Positions 19,286 to 29,164 are shown, counted from the first letter of the stretch. The stretch: 52,322 bases of DNA from Leptolyngbyaceae cyanobacterium (GCA_036703985.1 DATNQN010000014.1:1-52322), one strand, 5' to 3'. The notes: a model not told the origin generated them from the letters alone. A program made the numbers and translations.

Positions 19286-20034
19286 AGAATATCATCCAAC
19301 TGAGATTTTGTTATTTCACTCAATATCCCATCCAGAAGCCGATATTTATCAGTTGGGGGTTCACCTAAACACTTTGAACACCATGCAAATAAGGTTCTGA
19401 GTGATGCACAGGTATCAGGGCGGGATAAAACATACTCTATATCTAGATTATCAAGAATTTCACCACCATGTTTTCGCTCGTTGAAACCACTATATTTTTG
19501 TTTGAGATCGCCTTTGGGATGGCGAATAGTTTCTACATCTCCTGCATAATCTGTTAAAGAAGTTCCCAGCACTGTATTGATAGCCTCAGCATGAGCAAAG
19601 TAGTAAGCTTCTAGCATATTAGCTAAAAAATGTACCGAGGCGCGATGTCTTTGGTCTTTTAGAATGGGATCGAGTGCATCTTTGTATCGCTCAAAAATTT
19701 GTTGTGCTTGACTTATGCGATCGTACTCAAGATCGTCCAACAAAACTACGTAGCTGCATGGCTTTTTCAGATAATCTCTGGCGGGATATCCTATTCTTTC
19801 AACGTCTTTGTTAGGGATAGCTTTACCGCTTCCAACCATCGTTATTTTTCGCTTACTTGAAGTTCTCGGTGTTAGCTGTTCGACTTTGCGAATAACTTCA
19901 AAATAGCAAATTCCTGACTTCATAAATGACTTGAATAACTTGGGAATATGATCCCGTTCCCCTTCTCCCGTAACAATCAAGCCAAAATAGAAAAAATAGC
20001 ATGGCTGCTGACTGTTACTATCTTGACTATTCAT
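19282..20034 (-). CDS. TOPRIM-like protein (DUF4276/RloB/AriB-type), partner of ATPase
   Basis: 250 residues. Features of the TOPRIM-like effectors that pair with OLD-type ATPases: an early acidic motif LIVTGEGERDHIPKLF (Glu24, Glu26), a second acidic motif YVVLLDDLEYDR (Asp100, Asp101, Glu103), and a later helix LANMLEAYYFAHAEAIN that parallels the EaWLLAD segment of DUF4276 proteins. These positions would bind metal in a nuclease. The ATG shares its A with the TAA stop of the upstream ATPase gene (TAATG), and its own stop overlaps rimM. The family placement is by eye; the defence role is inferred from related pairs (RloAB/AbiL, PARIS). Confidence 0.7.
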   Translation of the reverse strand: MNSQDSNSQQPCYFFYFGLIVTGEGERDHIPKLFKSFMKSGICYFEVIRKVEQLTPRTSSKRKITMVGSGKAIPNKDVERIGYPARDYLKKPCSYVVLLDDLEYDRISQAQQIFERYKDALDPILKDQRHRASVHFLANMLEAYYFAHAEAINTVLGTSLTDYAGDVETIRHPKGDLKQKYSGFNERKHGGEILDNLDIEYVLSRPDTCASLRTLFAWCSKCLGEPPTDKYRLLDGILSEITKSQLDDIL

Positions 20035-21224
20035 TAATTTAGCACCTTTGATGGATGCTTACTTTGAGGAGCAATCATCTCAGCCATATAAAGAGAACCA
20101 GTGGCATATTCTTCCAGTAAATCCTGAATACCTTCTATTTCGCTAACCCGTTTCATTACTGTTCGCCCAATTTCATCAACTTCCGCAGCCAAAATATTTT
20201 CTGGTTCAAATTGACTAATAAGTACGGGAGAGTGAGTGGCAATAAATACCTGTTTATTCCATTTTTCAGTAGCAAGTTTGACTGCTTTTGCAAAAACTGC
20301 TAATGACCAAGGATGAAGCGATATTTCAGGCTCATCAAACAAAATTAGTGAATCGCGGTTAGCTCCCTCAGCAAACAAAGCCGTAAGATGAATAAGCATC
20401 TGAAGATGTCCGTCAGATACTCCTGATGCTTGAATCGGTTGGCTGCGTCCTTTTTCTAAGAAGCTACCATAAACTGTAGTTGGGCCAGTTGGATCGATGA
20501 TAATATCTTTAAAAGATGGAAAGCTTTCTCTCATAAAATCTAGGATCGTGTCATATCGATCGTCCAATCCTCGCCTACCCTGTAAATTTCTCAAGACTGA
20601 CCACAAATTTTGACACCTTTCCCATAACCAAGTTTGATAACTAGAGTCCGAGCCGTTTTTTTTGAGTCGGAATAAATCTGCGGATCGTGAGTGGTAAAAA
20701 TGAACGAAGCGAAGTAATTTGTCAAAATCATAAGCCTCAGAAACTCTTGTTTCAAAATCCAGATATCTGGTTAAGGCAAGTTTTTCGGGTTCCCTAAGTT
20801 CCATCATTGCTAGTTGCTTCATTCCGAAGTTATAAAAACTAGCTTTATCACTACCAATTTTGCGATCGATCAGACAGATATCTTGAACTTTAGAGTATAA
20901 GTTTTCGCCAACAAAAGGTTCTATTCTTCCAGAAGAATAGCCAAATAGAACTTCATATTTAATTGATTCAGTATGAATTGTGATGGATATATTCGCACCT
21001 GGATCTGCTCCATACCAAAGAGCGCCTATGCCGTGACTTCTCTCCGAAGAAGCTGCCTCAACACCATTTATGGCACAGTCTCGAATAAACCAGACTGTAT
21101 CGAGAAATGTTGATTTTCCCGATCCATTTGGCCCAAAGAGAATGTTTAGAGAGTTTGTTGTAATGTCTACATTCTCAAGAGATCGAAAATTTTTAATTTG
21201 CAAACGAGTTAATTGATTTGGCAC
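20034..21224 (-). CDS. OLD/AAA15-type ABC ATPase (candidate defence ATPase)
   Basis: 396 residues. Walker A is GPNGSGKST (31-39), a signature-like ASGVSDGHLQML lies around 265-275, Walker B is LILFDEP with Asp297-Glu298, and a switch His331 sits in IATHSPVLI. Between the Walker A motif and the signature is a helical stretch of about 200 residues, as in SMC/OLD-like ATPases. Followed directly by a TOPRIM-like gene (one-base overlap), it fits two-gene anti-phage or toxin systems in which the ATPase senses and the TOPRIM protein cuts. The N-terminal LTRLQIKNFRSLENVDI is the typical opening strand of this family. Confidence 0.85.
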   Translation of the reverse strand: MPNQLTRLQIKNFRSLENVDITTNSLNILFGPNGSGKSTFLDTVWFIRDCAINGVEAASSERSHGIGALWYGADPGANISITIHTESIKYEVLFGYSSGRIEPFVGENLYSKVQDICLIDRKIGSDKASFYNFGMKQLAMMELREPEKLALTRYLDFETRVSEAYDFDKLLRFVHFYHSRSADLFRLKKNGSDSSYQTWLWERCQNLWSVLRNLQGRRGLDDRYDTILDFMRESFPSFKDIIIDPTGPTTVYGSFLEKGRSQPIQASGVSDGHLQMLIHLTALFAEGANRDSLILFDEPEISLHPWSLAVFAKAVKLATEKWNKQVFIATHSPVLISQFEPENILAAEVDEIGRTVMKRVSEIEGIQDLLEEYATGSLYMAEMIAPQSKHPSKVLN

Positions 21225-21313
21225 GATCGGCTTTTTTCCTTGAATAAAATAGGGAGGGTATCCAGCCTTAGTCTGTTTCGCTTTGACTGGAGCTACCCCT
21301 ATAAAATATCAAT

Positions 21314-22594
21314 TTAGCTAACAAGCGATCGCTGATATACTTGCTGCACCACCTTAGCCAAACGGCGAATTCCCTCTTCAATTTCTCCATCGGTAGCAGT
21401 CAAACTAATGCGAATACATTCATTTTTATGTTGCCAATCTTCTTGCAAACCGGGGAAGAAAGAACTACCGGGTACGACAATGACACCTACTTTCTTCAAT
21501 TCTTGATATAACTGCCAATCAGTAATTGGTAAATCTCGTAACCACAACCAAGCAAAAATTGCTCCTTCCCCGTGATGGATGAACCAAGGTAAATCTTTTG
21601 GCATCACTTGGTCGAGGGTATTTTCTACTACATCAAATTTTTTCTGGTAGTAGGGGCGAATCACGGTGACGGAAACTTCTGCTAGTTTACCACTGGCGAT
21701 CGCGCGAGTGGCGATCGCTTGTCCGTACCGGGAAGAATGGATACACATATTTGTCTGGAAACACTCCAGCACTTTGATAATCTTTTCTCCACCAATGGCA
21801 ACTCCAATTCTTTCTCCCGGTAGTCCTGCTTTTGACAAACTCATGCAGTGAACGACGTTATTGTCAAATATCGGAGTCATTTCCGTAAAATTCAAAGCCG
21901 GGAACGGTGGCCCATACGCAGAATCAATTAATACTGGTATATCGTAAGCTGCCGCCAAATCCGCTATTTTCTTGACTTCCTCATCGGTCATCACGTTTCC
22001 CGTAGGATTACAGGGACGAGAGAATAAAATACAACCAGTACTCTCGTTAATTTGCAGTTGGCTGAAGTCGGGGCGATATTTAAATCGATGGGCGCTCTCA
22101 TCGATATCCAAGCGAGGTTTGTAAGCGAGGAGGGATTCCGGGATTAAAGTAACGCCACCATAACCAGTGTAATCCGGGCTGAGGGGAAAAACGATGTGCT
22201 TTAATTGACCGCTATTGGTGTATCCGCCAAAAGCATTCGCAGCGTAGAAATAGATACTTTGACTACCAGGAGTAATCAGAATATTGCGATGAGTAAGATT
22301 GAGTCCGTAGCGACGATTGAAATCTTTTTCGATCGCATCGATCAGCGGTTCATAACCTTGAGAATCACCGTAGCGACAAACTACATTACCATAATCACGG
22401 CTATTCAGCAATTCTTCGGTATATTCACGCCATAATTGTTCTACTTCTGGCAAAATCACCGGATTTCCCGGACTTAAATTAATAAACTCATGCCCAGCGC
22501 CTGTTTGCAATGTTTCTTTAATATCTTTCATAATCGCCCGCACACCGCTAAGGCGAGACATTGTATTACCAAATTGAGTTAAAGCAGGATTCAT
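21314..22594 (-). CDS. avtA: Valine-pyruvate aminotransferase (class I PLP fold)
   Basis: 426 residues, full length. Closely follows the AvtA pattern: SPGNPVILPEV, CRYGDSQGYEPLI, TPGSQSIYFYAANAF, RPCNPTGNVMTDEE, then the PLP lysine in MSLSKAGLPGERIG (Lys255) with Asp224 and Tyr227 in LIDSAYGPPFP. The C-terminal part GAIFAWLWLRDLPITDWQLY and VPGSSFFPGL also match. It transfers the amino group between valine (or related amino acids) and pyruvate. It lies 90 bases upstream of the ATPase gene on the same strand, so read-through into the defence-like pair and rimM is possible. Confidence 0.92.
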   Translation of the reverse strand: MNPALTQFGNTMSRLSGVRAIMKDIKETLQTGAGHEFINLSPGNPVILPEVEQLWREYTEELLNSRDYGNVVCRYGDSQGYEPLIDAIEKDFNRRYGLNLTHRNILITPGSQSIYFYAANAFGGYTNSGQLKHIVFPLSPDYTGYGGVTLIPESLLAYKPRLDIDESAHRFKYRPDFSQLQINESTGCILFSRPCNPTGNVMTDEEVKKIADLAAAYDIPVLIDSAYGPPFPALNFTEMTPIFDNNVVHCMSLSKAGLPGERIGVAIGGEKIIKVLECFQTNMCIHSSRYGQAIATRAIASGKLAEVSVTVIRPYYQKKFDVVENTLDQVMPKDLPWFIHHGEGAIFAWLWLRDLPITDWQLYQELKKVGVIVVPGSSFFPGLQEDWQHKNECIRISLTATDGEIEEGIRRLAKVVQQVYQRSLVS

Positions 22595-23281
22595 AAAATT
22601 TATTTGAGAGGCTAGGGGTTAGGGGCTAGTACAAGACGGCAGAAGTTTTCCACCAGTGGTCACGGCAGGGGGCAGGGGAAATTAAGAATGAAACTGGTGG
22701 GTTATTTTTGCCGCGCTGCACTAGGGAAAGAAGAGCCGATCTTTATTTGTGATGAGGACGATCGCAAATACCTTCAATCGATGCTAGTTGCTTTAACACC
22801 AGCGTACATCAATTTATCGGCATCTGGAGTTTCTTTTTCTCTTCTTTTCAGTAGTTGCGAGCAACCGATCGGGGAAAATTTTACAAAGCGATCGACTAAT
22901 TCAACATAGCTTCATTAAATTTGACAAACCAAAAAAGCTCTCAAATTGTTCCGCTCGCTCTATGGGGTAAACTTCTTAACTTAACATCTAAATATAAAAT
23001 CGATGGAAAAGCGATCGCATATGAAAATAGTGTTAAAAAAAACATTACCAAGGCTAAAAATACTGTAAAGCTAGATTTCGGGTTGCCAAAGATGAAACTT
23101 TCTGCCAAGCGATCTAAAATACTCAGACGCGGCAATCGGTTGAAAGGATGAAGGATGAAGTATGAAGTAATATCGTTTGTAAAAGCAAACGAACCTGGTG
23201 CTTGTACTTCGATCAATCGGTCACATCCACTTCTTGGCGAAAAATTTTGGCAAGCCCACGAGAAACAAGTGAATCTAAACT
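22595..23281. other. 687-bp divergent intergenic region between avtA and glgP
   Basis: Two small plus-strand frames occur (22688-22909 and 22921-23151, the second with TTG start). The first contains EPIFICDEDDRKYLQSML, which faintly recalls the IFxxDEDRxxFL segment of Y1/REP-associated transposases, so it may be a decayed transposase fragment. The second is Lys-rich and unconvincing. The rest should hold the promoters of the two divergent genes; I cannot place them. Confidence 0.35.
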
Positions 23282-25495
23282 ATGGCAAGTAATGTTTCTA
23301 TGAGTCCAATTGAGAAGCTGCGCGAAAAGTTACCATTTCCTCTGAAGCGATTGGCAGACATTGCCTATAACTACTGGTGGAGTTGGACAAATGACCGGAT
23401 TTCCCTATTTCGCAACATCGATCCCCAAAAATGGCACGAGTCCAAACACAATCCGGTAGCGGTACTCAACTCTACCAGCTACGTGCGACTAACCCAATTG
23501 GCGAACGACCCGATTTACATCAAACGGGTGAAATTACTAGCCGAACAGTTTGACCACTACATGGGAGAAAAGAATACCTGGGCTAATCGCGTCGCGCCAG
23601 AAATTACTGCTAAACATCCAGTTGCATACTTCAGTGCGGAATTTGGCATCCACGAATCCTTACCAATTTACTCTGGCGGTTTGGGAATTTTAGCCGGAGA
23701 TCACCTCAAATCTGCTTCTGACTTAGGTTTGCCCTTGGTAGGTGTGGGATTGCTCTATCGTCAAGGTTACTTCCAGCAAAGCTTGAACCGCCACGGTTGG
23801 CAGGAAGAACACTACGAAGACAATCCCTTTGAGGAAATGCCCCTGGAATTGTTGAAAAACGAAAAAGGGCAACCCCTAACCATTGCCCTGCAAATTCGGC
23901 AACGGACTGTGAAAGCGCAAGTTTGGCTGGCGCGGATAGGTCGAGTTAATCTTTATTTATTAGATACCGATCGCGAAGACAACGACCCGATCGATCGCTG
24001 GTTAACCGGACACCTCTACGGTGGTAACCAAGATACCCGTATCGCCCAAGAAGTAGTACTGGGAATTGGCGGCGTCAAAGCATTAAGAGTATTGGGAATC
24101 GATCCTGCCGTCTACCACATGAATGAAGGACACGCCGCATTCTGCACCCTGGAAATTGCCAGGGAAGAAATCAAACGCACTGGCAAATCCTTCTACGATA
24201 TAGAAGCATCCGTGCAGGAACGTTGTATCTTCACCACCCACACCCCAGTTCCCGCCGGACACGATGCCTTTTCTCCCGACTTGATGGATTCCTATTTCGC
24301 TAATTATTGGCCGGAAATGGGTCTTTCTCGCGAACAATTCCTCGCTTTAGGTGCTCGTCGTTTGGGTGACCCTTGGGAACCGTTTGGTATGACGGTGTTG
24401 GCGCTGCGGATGTCTCGCGCCGCTAATGGAGTGAGCAAACTGCACGGGGAAGTTTCCCGCAAAATGTGGAACATCCTTTATCCCGATAAAACAGAAGATA
24501 AAGTACCCATCAGTCATATTACCAACGGAGTTCACGCCCGGACTTGGACGGCTCCTTTGTTAGGAGATCTATACTCGGAATATTTAGGGGAAGATTGGTC
24601 GAATCACGTAGCTGATGCCAAAATGTGGGCGAAAGTAGATGAAATTCCCAATGAGGAACTGTGGTGGCGACACCAAGTTCTTAAAGAGCGTCTGATCGCT
24701 CACACCCGTTCTCGCGTAAAAATATCGCGAGAAAAGCGGGGAGAAGCACCCGATTTTATCGATATTGCCGATTCTCTGCTAGATCCCAACGTTTTAACGA
24801 TCGGATTTGCCCGTCGCTTTAGTCTCTACAAGCGGGGACACCTGTTGTTAAAAGATGCCGAACGTGCGTTGAAGATTTTCGGTAACTCCCAACGTCCGGT
24901 ACAGATTATCTTTGCTGGAAAAGCACACCCCGCCGACGAACAAGGTAAGCGGATCGTTCAGCAGTTGATGGAGTGGTGCAAACATCCGGCAATTCGCGAT
25001 CGCGTTGCGTTCATCGAGAATTACGATATTTACACTGCCCAAAAACTGGTGCAAGGCGTAGATGTGTGGTTGAATAACCCCCGTCGTCCTCTAGAAGCTT
25101 CCGGTACCAGCGGTGAAAAAGTTTGCTTCAACGGCGGTATCAATTGCAGCGTTCTCGATGGTTGGTGGTGTGAAGGCTACAAAGCTGACGCTAATGGTAA
25201 AGGTATCAACGGTTGGGCAATTGGGGAAGATGCCCACACCAGCGATCAAGAGTTGCAAGATCGAATTGATTCGGAATCTCTTTATCGCTTATTAGAAGAG
25301 GAAATCGTCCCTCTCTACTATGACCAAGATGCCAACGGTATTCCTCATCGTTGGATCGAAATGATGAAGGCATCGATTAAAACTAACGCGCCTTTATTCA
25401 ATACCGATCGCATGGTGGCAGATTACATTACTCAATTGTACTCGCCACAAAGTACCACCAAAACCGAACCCATTTTAGCTAGCGCGATCGCATAA
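23282..25495 (+). CDS. glgP: Alpha-glucan phosphorylase (TIGR02094-type)
   Basis: 737 residues. Typical segments: KHPVAYFSAEFGIHESLPIY, GGLGILAGDHLKSASDLGLP, VYHMNEGHAAF, FTTHTPVPAGHD, ITNGVHARTW, FARRFSLYKRG and the PLP site EASGTSGEKVCFNGG with Lys613. It phosphorolyses alpha-1,4-glucan chains to glucose-1-phosphate, using PLP as acid-base cofactor, in glycogen or maltodextrin breakdown. It is the compact phosphorylase type found in many bacteria, shorter than the classical ~840-residue glycogen phosphorylases. The gene ends at a strong bidirectional hairpin shared with the convergent peroxidase gene. Confidence 0.93.
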   Translation: MASNVSMSPIEKLREKLPFPLKRLADIAYNYWWSWTNDRISLFRNIDPQKWHESKHNPVAVLNSTSYVRLTQLANDPIYIKRVKLLAEQFDHYMGEKNTWANRVAPEITAKHPVAYFSAEFGIHESLPIYSGGLGILAGDHLKSASDLGLPLVGVGLLYRQGYFQQSLNRHGWQEEHYEDNPFEEMPLELLKNEKGQPLTIALQIRQRTVKAQVWLARIGRVNLYLLDTDREDNDPIDRWLTGHLYGGNQDTRIAQEVVLGIGGVKALRVLGIDPAVYHMNEGHAAFCTLEIAREEIKRTGKSFYDIEASVQERCIFTTHTPVPAGHDAFSPDLMDSYFANYWPEMGLSREQFLALGARRLGDPWEPFGMTVLALRMSRAANGVSKLHGEVSRKMWNILYPDKTEDKVPISHITNGVHARTWTAPLLGDLYSEYLGEDWSNHVADAKMWAKVDEIPNEELWWRHQVLKERLIAHTRSRVKISREKRGEAPDFIDIADSLLDPNVLTIGFARRFSLYKRGHLLLKDAERALKIFGNSQRPVQIIFAGKAHPADEQGKRIVQQLMEWCKHPAIRDRVAFIENYDIYTAQKLVQGVDVWLNNPRRPLEASGTSGEKVCFNGGINCSVLDGWWCEGYKADANGKGINGWAIGEDAHTSDQELQDRIDSESLYRLLEEEIVPLYYDQDANGIPHRWIEMMKASIKTNAPLFNTDRMVADYITQLYSPQSTTKTEPILASAIA

Positions 25496-25513
25496 TTTAT
25501 CGACGCAATCTTC

Positions 25514-25546
25514 AGAAACCCGGTTTCTTAAAGAAACCGGGTTTCT
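25514..25546. terminator. Bidirectional hairpin terminator made from the AACCGGGTTT repeat
   Basis: A perfect inverted repeat with 16-bp arms (AGAAACCCGGTTTCTT and its complement) around a single base. It sits 18 bases after the glgP stop and 4 bases before the stop of the convergent peroxidase gene. It is also the first copy of a repeat family that recurs at least five more times up to 39.7 kb. Confidence 0.7.
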
Positions 25547-25550
25547 ACTC

Positions 25551-27008
25551 TTACGTAAGTCCTATATTTTTGAGAAAACTCATACTAGGGGCAAAAAAGT
25601 ATTCACCGCCTTTCATGGTAATCCACAAACAAAAATCATATTCTTCCGTTTCCGCTTCCCCCCACTTTTTCGGCCATTTTTGAGTACCGGCTGGTTCCCC
25701 AGCACATTTACCGCTAACTTGACCGATCAGCGGATCGGGCCCAACATTTATTTGACAAAAGTTTTTTTGATTAGCCCATGCCGATTGCATAAAATTGAAT
25801 TGATTTTCAATATCACCTTGAAAGCACAAAAACAGCAAACCCGAACCAGTTTCCGGCTCTTTTGTCAGGTCATTTTCTCCATAACTAAGCCCACGGCGCA
25901 CTATGCGATGCCGCCGTTCTAATTGTAGGGAATCTTCGTAACTAACCGAAGATTCTATACGTCCCGTATCACCTCTAGGATTACTTTTCCGAAGGTGAGA
26001 ATGAAACGGACACTTTGTTCCCTGCGTATCATCGCTGTAATCAAAATCGTTCAGCGTATCCAAGGGTCGAATCGGATTTGCATACATCGGTTGATCTTTA
26101 AGCGTAAGTGGCGTTCCATCAAAGAAGCGACCTACAACCAACGCACCAGCTAGATCCTCAGTTATATCTAGCTTTTTAGCTAGCTTGCGCTGATCTTCCC
26201 GAAATCCTTTCACGTTTTGTTCGAGTTTGCGAAAAACCAAATAACTACCGTAACTATCTTCTGTCCTACCGTTGGGGTCTTTAACTAATACCAGATCGAG
26301 AGAAGCTCTAGGGTCCCATTTGCTGAAATCACAACCAGTTTCTTTTGCTAATTGAATTTCTCGTTTCAAAAATAGAGGCTGACTGACATTATCGACAAAG
26401 CCAAAATGTTCGACAAATTGCCCTCGATAATTTTTCAGAATAAAACCATCTTCTCGATGAACAACTTCGGCTACCTGACACATTTGTTGCGTCACTTTGT
26501 TAACTGTTTGCAGTAAGCCTACTAAGTCATCATCTGCCATGATTACTAAGGCATGAATTTCACATTGATAACCTAATTCCCATTCGTTAACAGATGGATC
26601 TGCTAACGAACTCTGGATCGTAGGATTTTTCATACCGAAACGGAAAGGTGCATCTTTCGGCATTTTCGCGGGAGAAATTCGCAGATACTCGTAACCCTTA
26701 CGCGATAAAAAAAAGTTGCTAAATACACCGCCATTGATGCGATGTTCTCTGTACTGACGCGCACTATCTGCCTGTTGTCTAGCAGATTTTACATATTTTT
26801 GCGAAAAATCTTGAATCCATTTTTTGGCTGGATCTGTTCGATCTGGTTTGAATTGCAAAAACAAATATACGCTATAGTCTCGTCCGTGAGAGTTGAGAAT
26901 GTTACCTTGTAAATCTTCCAGTAATTCTTCGTATTTACCGGGATTGTCTGGGTCAATGCCTTCGCCATTTCCGGGTAGGCTTTGCAAATCTTCGTCTGTC
27001 AGTGCCAT
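25551..27008 (-). CDS. DyP-type heme peroxidase 1
   Basis: 485 residues, no signal peptide. Opens with the family phrase LEDLQGNILNSHGRDYSVYLFLQF. The catalytic motif reads HFGFVDNVSQPLF: Asp206 is kept, but the usual Gly after it (GxxDG) is Asn207. The proximal heme ligand is His338 in CPFHSHLRKSNPRGD, and the distal arginine lies in RIVRRGLSYG (368-373). The C-terminal GGEYFFAPSMSFL is shared with the second DyP here. DyP enzymes oxidise phenols, dyes and other compounds with H2O2. Adjacent is a copper-radical oxidase that would make H2O2. The export route, if any, is unclear. Confidence 0.9.
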   Translation of the reverse strand: MALTDEDLQSLPGNGEGIDPDNPGKYEELLEDLQGNILNSHGRDYSVYLFLQFKPDRTDPAKKWIQDFSQKYVKSARQQADSARQYREHRINGGVFSNFFLSRKGYEYLRISPAKMPKDAPFRFGMKNPTIQSSLADPSVNEWELGYQCEIHALVIMADDDLVGLLQTVNKVTQQMCQVAEVVHREDGFILKNYRGQFVEHFGFVDNVSQPLFLKREIQLAKETGCDFSKWDPRASLDLVLVKDPNGRTEDSYGSYLVFRKLEQNVKGFREDQRKLAKKLDITEDLAGALVVGRFFDGTPLTLKDQPMYANPIRPLDTLNDFDYSDDTQGTKCPFHSHLRKSNPRGDTGRIESSVSYEDSLQLERRHRIVRRGLSYGENDLTKEPETGSGLLFLCFQGDIENQFNFMQSAWANQKNFCQINVGPDPLIGQVSGKCAGEPAGTQKWPKKWGEAETEEYDFCLWITMKGGEYFFAPSMSFLKNIGLT

Positions 27009-27110
27009 TATATTGAATCCCTTATTCTAGAGTTGAGAGCAGACTGTGGTTGCGATCGCAATGCCGCCATATTTGCACGACAAATTTTGATGATGTTTAG
27101 AATTTAGGCA

Positions 27111-27177
27111 AAAAACCCGGTTTCTATGAAAAAGTGGGGGTTGGCGACCAAAAATCCCTGAAAAAAACCGGGTTTCT
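27111..27177. repeat. AACCGGGTTT repeat element, copy 2
   Basis: AAAAACCCGGTTTCT and AAAACCGGGTTTCT face each other across about 35 bases, between the copper oxidase gene end and the DyP1 start. It may also serve as terminator for the oxidase gene. Confidence 0.7.
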
Positions 27178-27205
27178 ACCCTGATTGCCATAAGCTCTGA
27201 TGTTT

Positions 27206-29164
27206 TTAAGCAGCTTCTAGCTTCACCATCTTGGCGTGAGAAGGCTTGCCCACATCATTGAGATAGAACATCATGTAGTACCCTGGTGGGTAAAGATGGG
27301 CGTTAGTCGGTGTTTTGAACTCTATTTCAGACCGATCCGCAATGACTGTTGTCTCGATCGGCAAATTAACCAATCGTTGTCCGAAATCAAAAGAATGAGT
27401 TTCCGAACCTAATTTGACTAAAACTAAAGACCCGTTTTGCGTAGCATCCTTGACTGATATCTTGTCAAGTTGACTATATTTGATGCTGCTGGGAGCTTCT
27501 AAAATTTCAGGTCGAGTACCGGCTTTGAAGAGATAGGGAGGACTAAAAATTTCCGCTTGCCAAATTTCCGCAGGTACGAAGGGTTCTCGATCGTTATTAG
27601 CAAAATAACTTTGAGGAGATTTATAATACTCTTCCAGACTAAACTCTTTAGCCTGACTTGATTTATCTGTTAGTTTTGCTATTACGAAATTATTTTTATC
27701 ATCTCGCCCGATATCGACGTGAAGTGTTCCATCTTTTTCCCTTGCCGTTCGATTACCATTACCACCAATCGTTAAAACACGAGCATCCGGTAATAAAATA
27801 GCTCCATTGTGATAAAGTCTGGGTAGTTTGGCGGGATTCATCTGCTTGATGCTGTAGCCTCCTGGAGCCTGGGAATTAGGAGTCATCAGCACGGGTTCGT
27901 AGATAGGTTTATATTCTGGATATTCACCACCATTAAGTACTAAAATTTCCTTACTTGGCAGAATCACTGCTTCGACATTGGCGCGAGGCTTGTCGAGAAA
28001 CTTCTCGACAGTTTCCCACTTCCCATTCTTTTCTTTGCTAATTGTCGGAGATACCCAACGCTGTAAACTAGAAGCAACTTTAGCTCCTGGATAATTATCT
28101 GTTTTACCTCCGCGCCCAAAGTTAATGTCATTAGTACCGATCATCCCAGCAATTAATAACACGTCTTCAGAGTCGGGAACTTGAATTGCCGTTCCGTAAG
28201 CTTTAGAAGTTTCAAATCTTTCAGGGCCAACTTCAAAGCTGACTGACAGTTTACCCGCTTCATCTTCATGAACGGCCATTAAGTAACTTTTCTTGCTTTT
28301 GTTTTGAACTAAAACATTAGCAATACCAGCTTCATCTCCAGTGATCAAAAGCCTACCGTCAGCCGTTGGAAATACGCGAGGATAAAGGTCAATGCTGTCG
28401 TAACCATCAGCCCCTTCAACATAGGTGTTGAAGGGACTGTTTTCGACTCCTGTTAAGTCGATGTAGTGAAATTTTCCGGTTTTAGGATCGTAGATTTCAA
28501 TGCTGGGATTAATTTGGTTAGGGGCATTGATTTTCAGACCAGAAAAAATTACGATTTTGCCATCGGCTAGCGATACTAAAGTCGGATACCAACGTCCTTC
28601 TTTAAGTTGACCGACAGCAGACCATTTGCCAGTTTGCCAATTATAAATATTGACTTGCCTAGACCCTGTAAATCGTCCGCCAGGATAATAACGTCCGGTT
28701 CCGCTAACAAATAGGACGTTGCCATCAGCTAATTGCAAATGACCGCTGCAAAATAAGTCGTTACTCTCCCCGTATTGCATTGCTGGTGGAGAATCGATGC
28801 GCTCAAATTGCTTGGTTTCAGGATCGAAAAGAGAGGTATTGTTAATAGCATCGTAGTCTCCCGATCCCACTCCCTCTATAAAGACATCTTCCCCTTTTTC
28901 ATTCTTAGTTAGGGTGTTACGAAAGCTGCTGCCGTTGACGCTCAGCACTTTTCCATTGGGAAGGAGTACGGTATGAACGGACTGCATTCTGCTTTCTGGT
29001 GGAGCCAGTGGGACGGTTTCCCACGATCCCATTTCTGGTTCGGGGCCAACTAGTGGAGATGCGATCGCCTGTTTCCATCCACAAAGGGTAAAAGTTGCAG
29101 TTAAAATCAAAACCAGAAAAAGCGAAACAAGCGCAGTTCGTTTAATTGATTTGTTGAGTATCAT
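27206..29164 (-). CDS. Secreted copper-radical oxidase (galactose/glyoxal oxidase, GlxA-like)
   Basis: 652 residues. Signal peptide at about 1-36 (hydrophobic 11-30, then AIAS). A Kelch-type beta-propeller spans ~45-520 and a C-terminal DUF1929/galactose-oxidase early-set domain ~535-650. All cofactor residues of the family can be placed: Cys139 (NDLFCSGH) and Tyr193 (GRWYPT) for the Tyr-Cys crosslink, Tyr451-His452 (RLYHNG) and His590 (GSETHSF) as copper ligands. The enzyme should oxidise a primary alcohol or aldehyde and reduce O2 to H2O2 outside the cytoplasm. It is flanked on both sides by DyP peroxidase genes, recalling the GlxA/DtpA pair of Streptomyces. The natural substrate is unknown. 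Confidence 0.9.
   Translation of the reverse strand: MILNKSIKRTALVSLFLVLILTATFTLCGWKQAIASPLVGPEPEMGSWETVPLAPPESRMQSVHTVLLPNGKVLSVNGSSFRNTLTKNEKGEDVFIEGVGSGDYDAINNTSLFDPETKQFERIDSPPAMQYGESNDLFCSGHLQLADGNVLFVSGTGRYYPGGRFTGSRQVNIYNWQTGKWSAVGQLKEGRWYPTLVSLADGKIVIFSGLKINAPNQINPSIEIYDPKTGKFHYIDLTGVENSPFNTYVEGADGYDSIDLYPRVFPTADGRLLITGDEAGIANVLVQNKSKKSYLMAVHEDEAGKLSVSFEVGPERFETSKAYGTAIQVPDSEDVLLIAGMIGTNDINFGRGGKTDNYPGAKVASSLQRWVSPTISKEKNGKWETVEKFLDKPRANVEAVILPSKEILVLNGGEYPEYKPIYEPVLMTPNSQAPGGYSIKQMNPAKLPRLYHNGAILLPDARVLTIGGNGNRTAREKDGTLHVDIGRDDKNNFVIAKLTDKSSQAKEFSLEEYYKSPQSYFANNDREPFVPAEIWQAEIFSPPYLFKAGTRPEILEAPSSIKYSQLDKISVKDATQNGSLVLVKLGSETHSFDFGQRLVNLPIETTVIADRSEIEFKTPTNAHLYPPGYYMMFYLNDVGKPSHAKMVKLEAA

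Noticed and set aside
22688-23151. Two small plus-strand frames upstream of glgP
   Set aside because: The first has only a faint resemblance to Y1-type transposases; the second starts with TTG and is a Lys-rich frame without motif.
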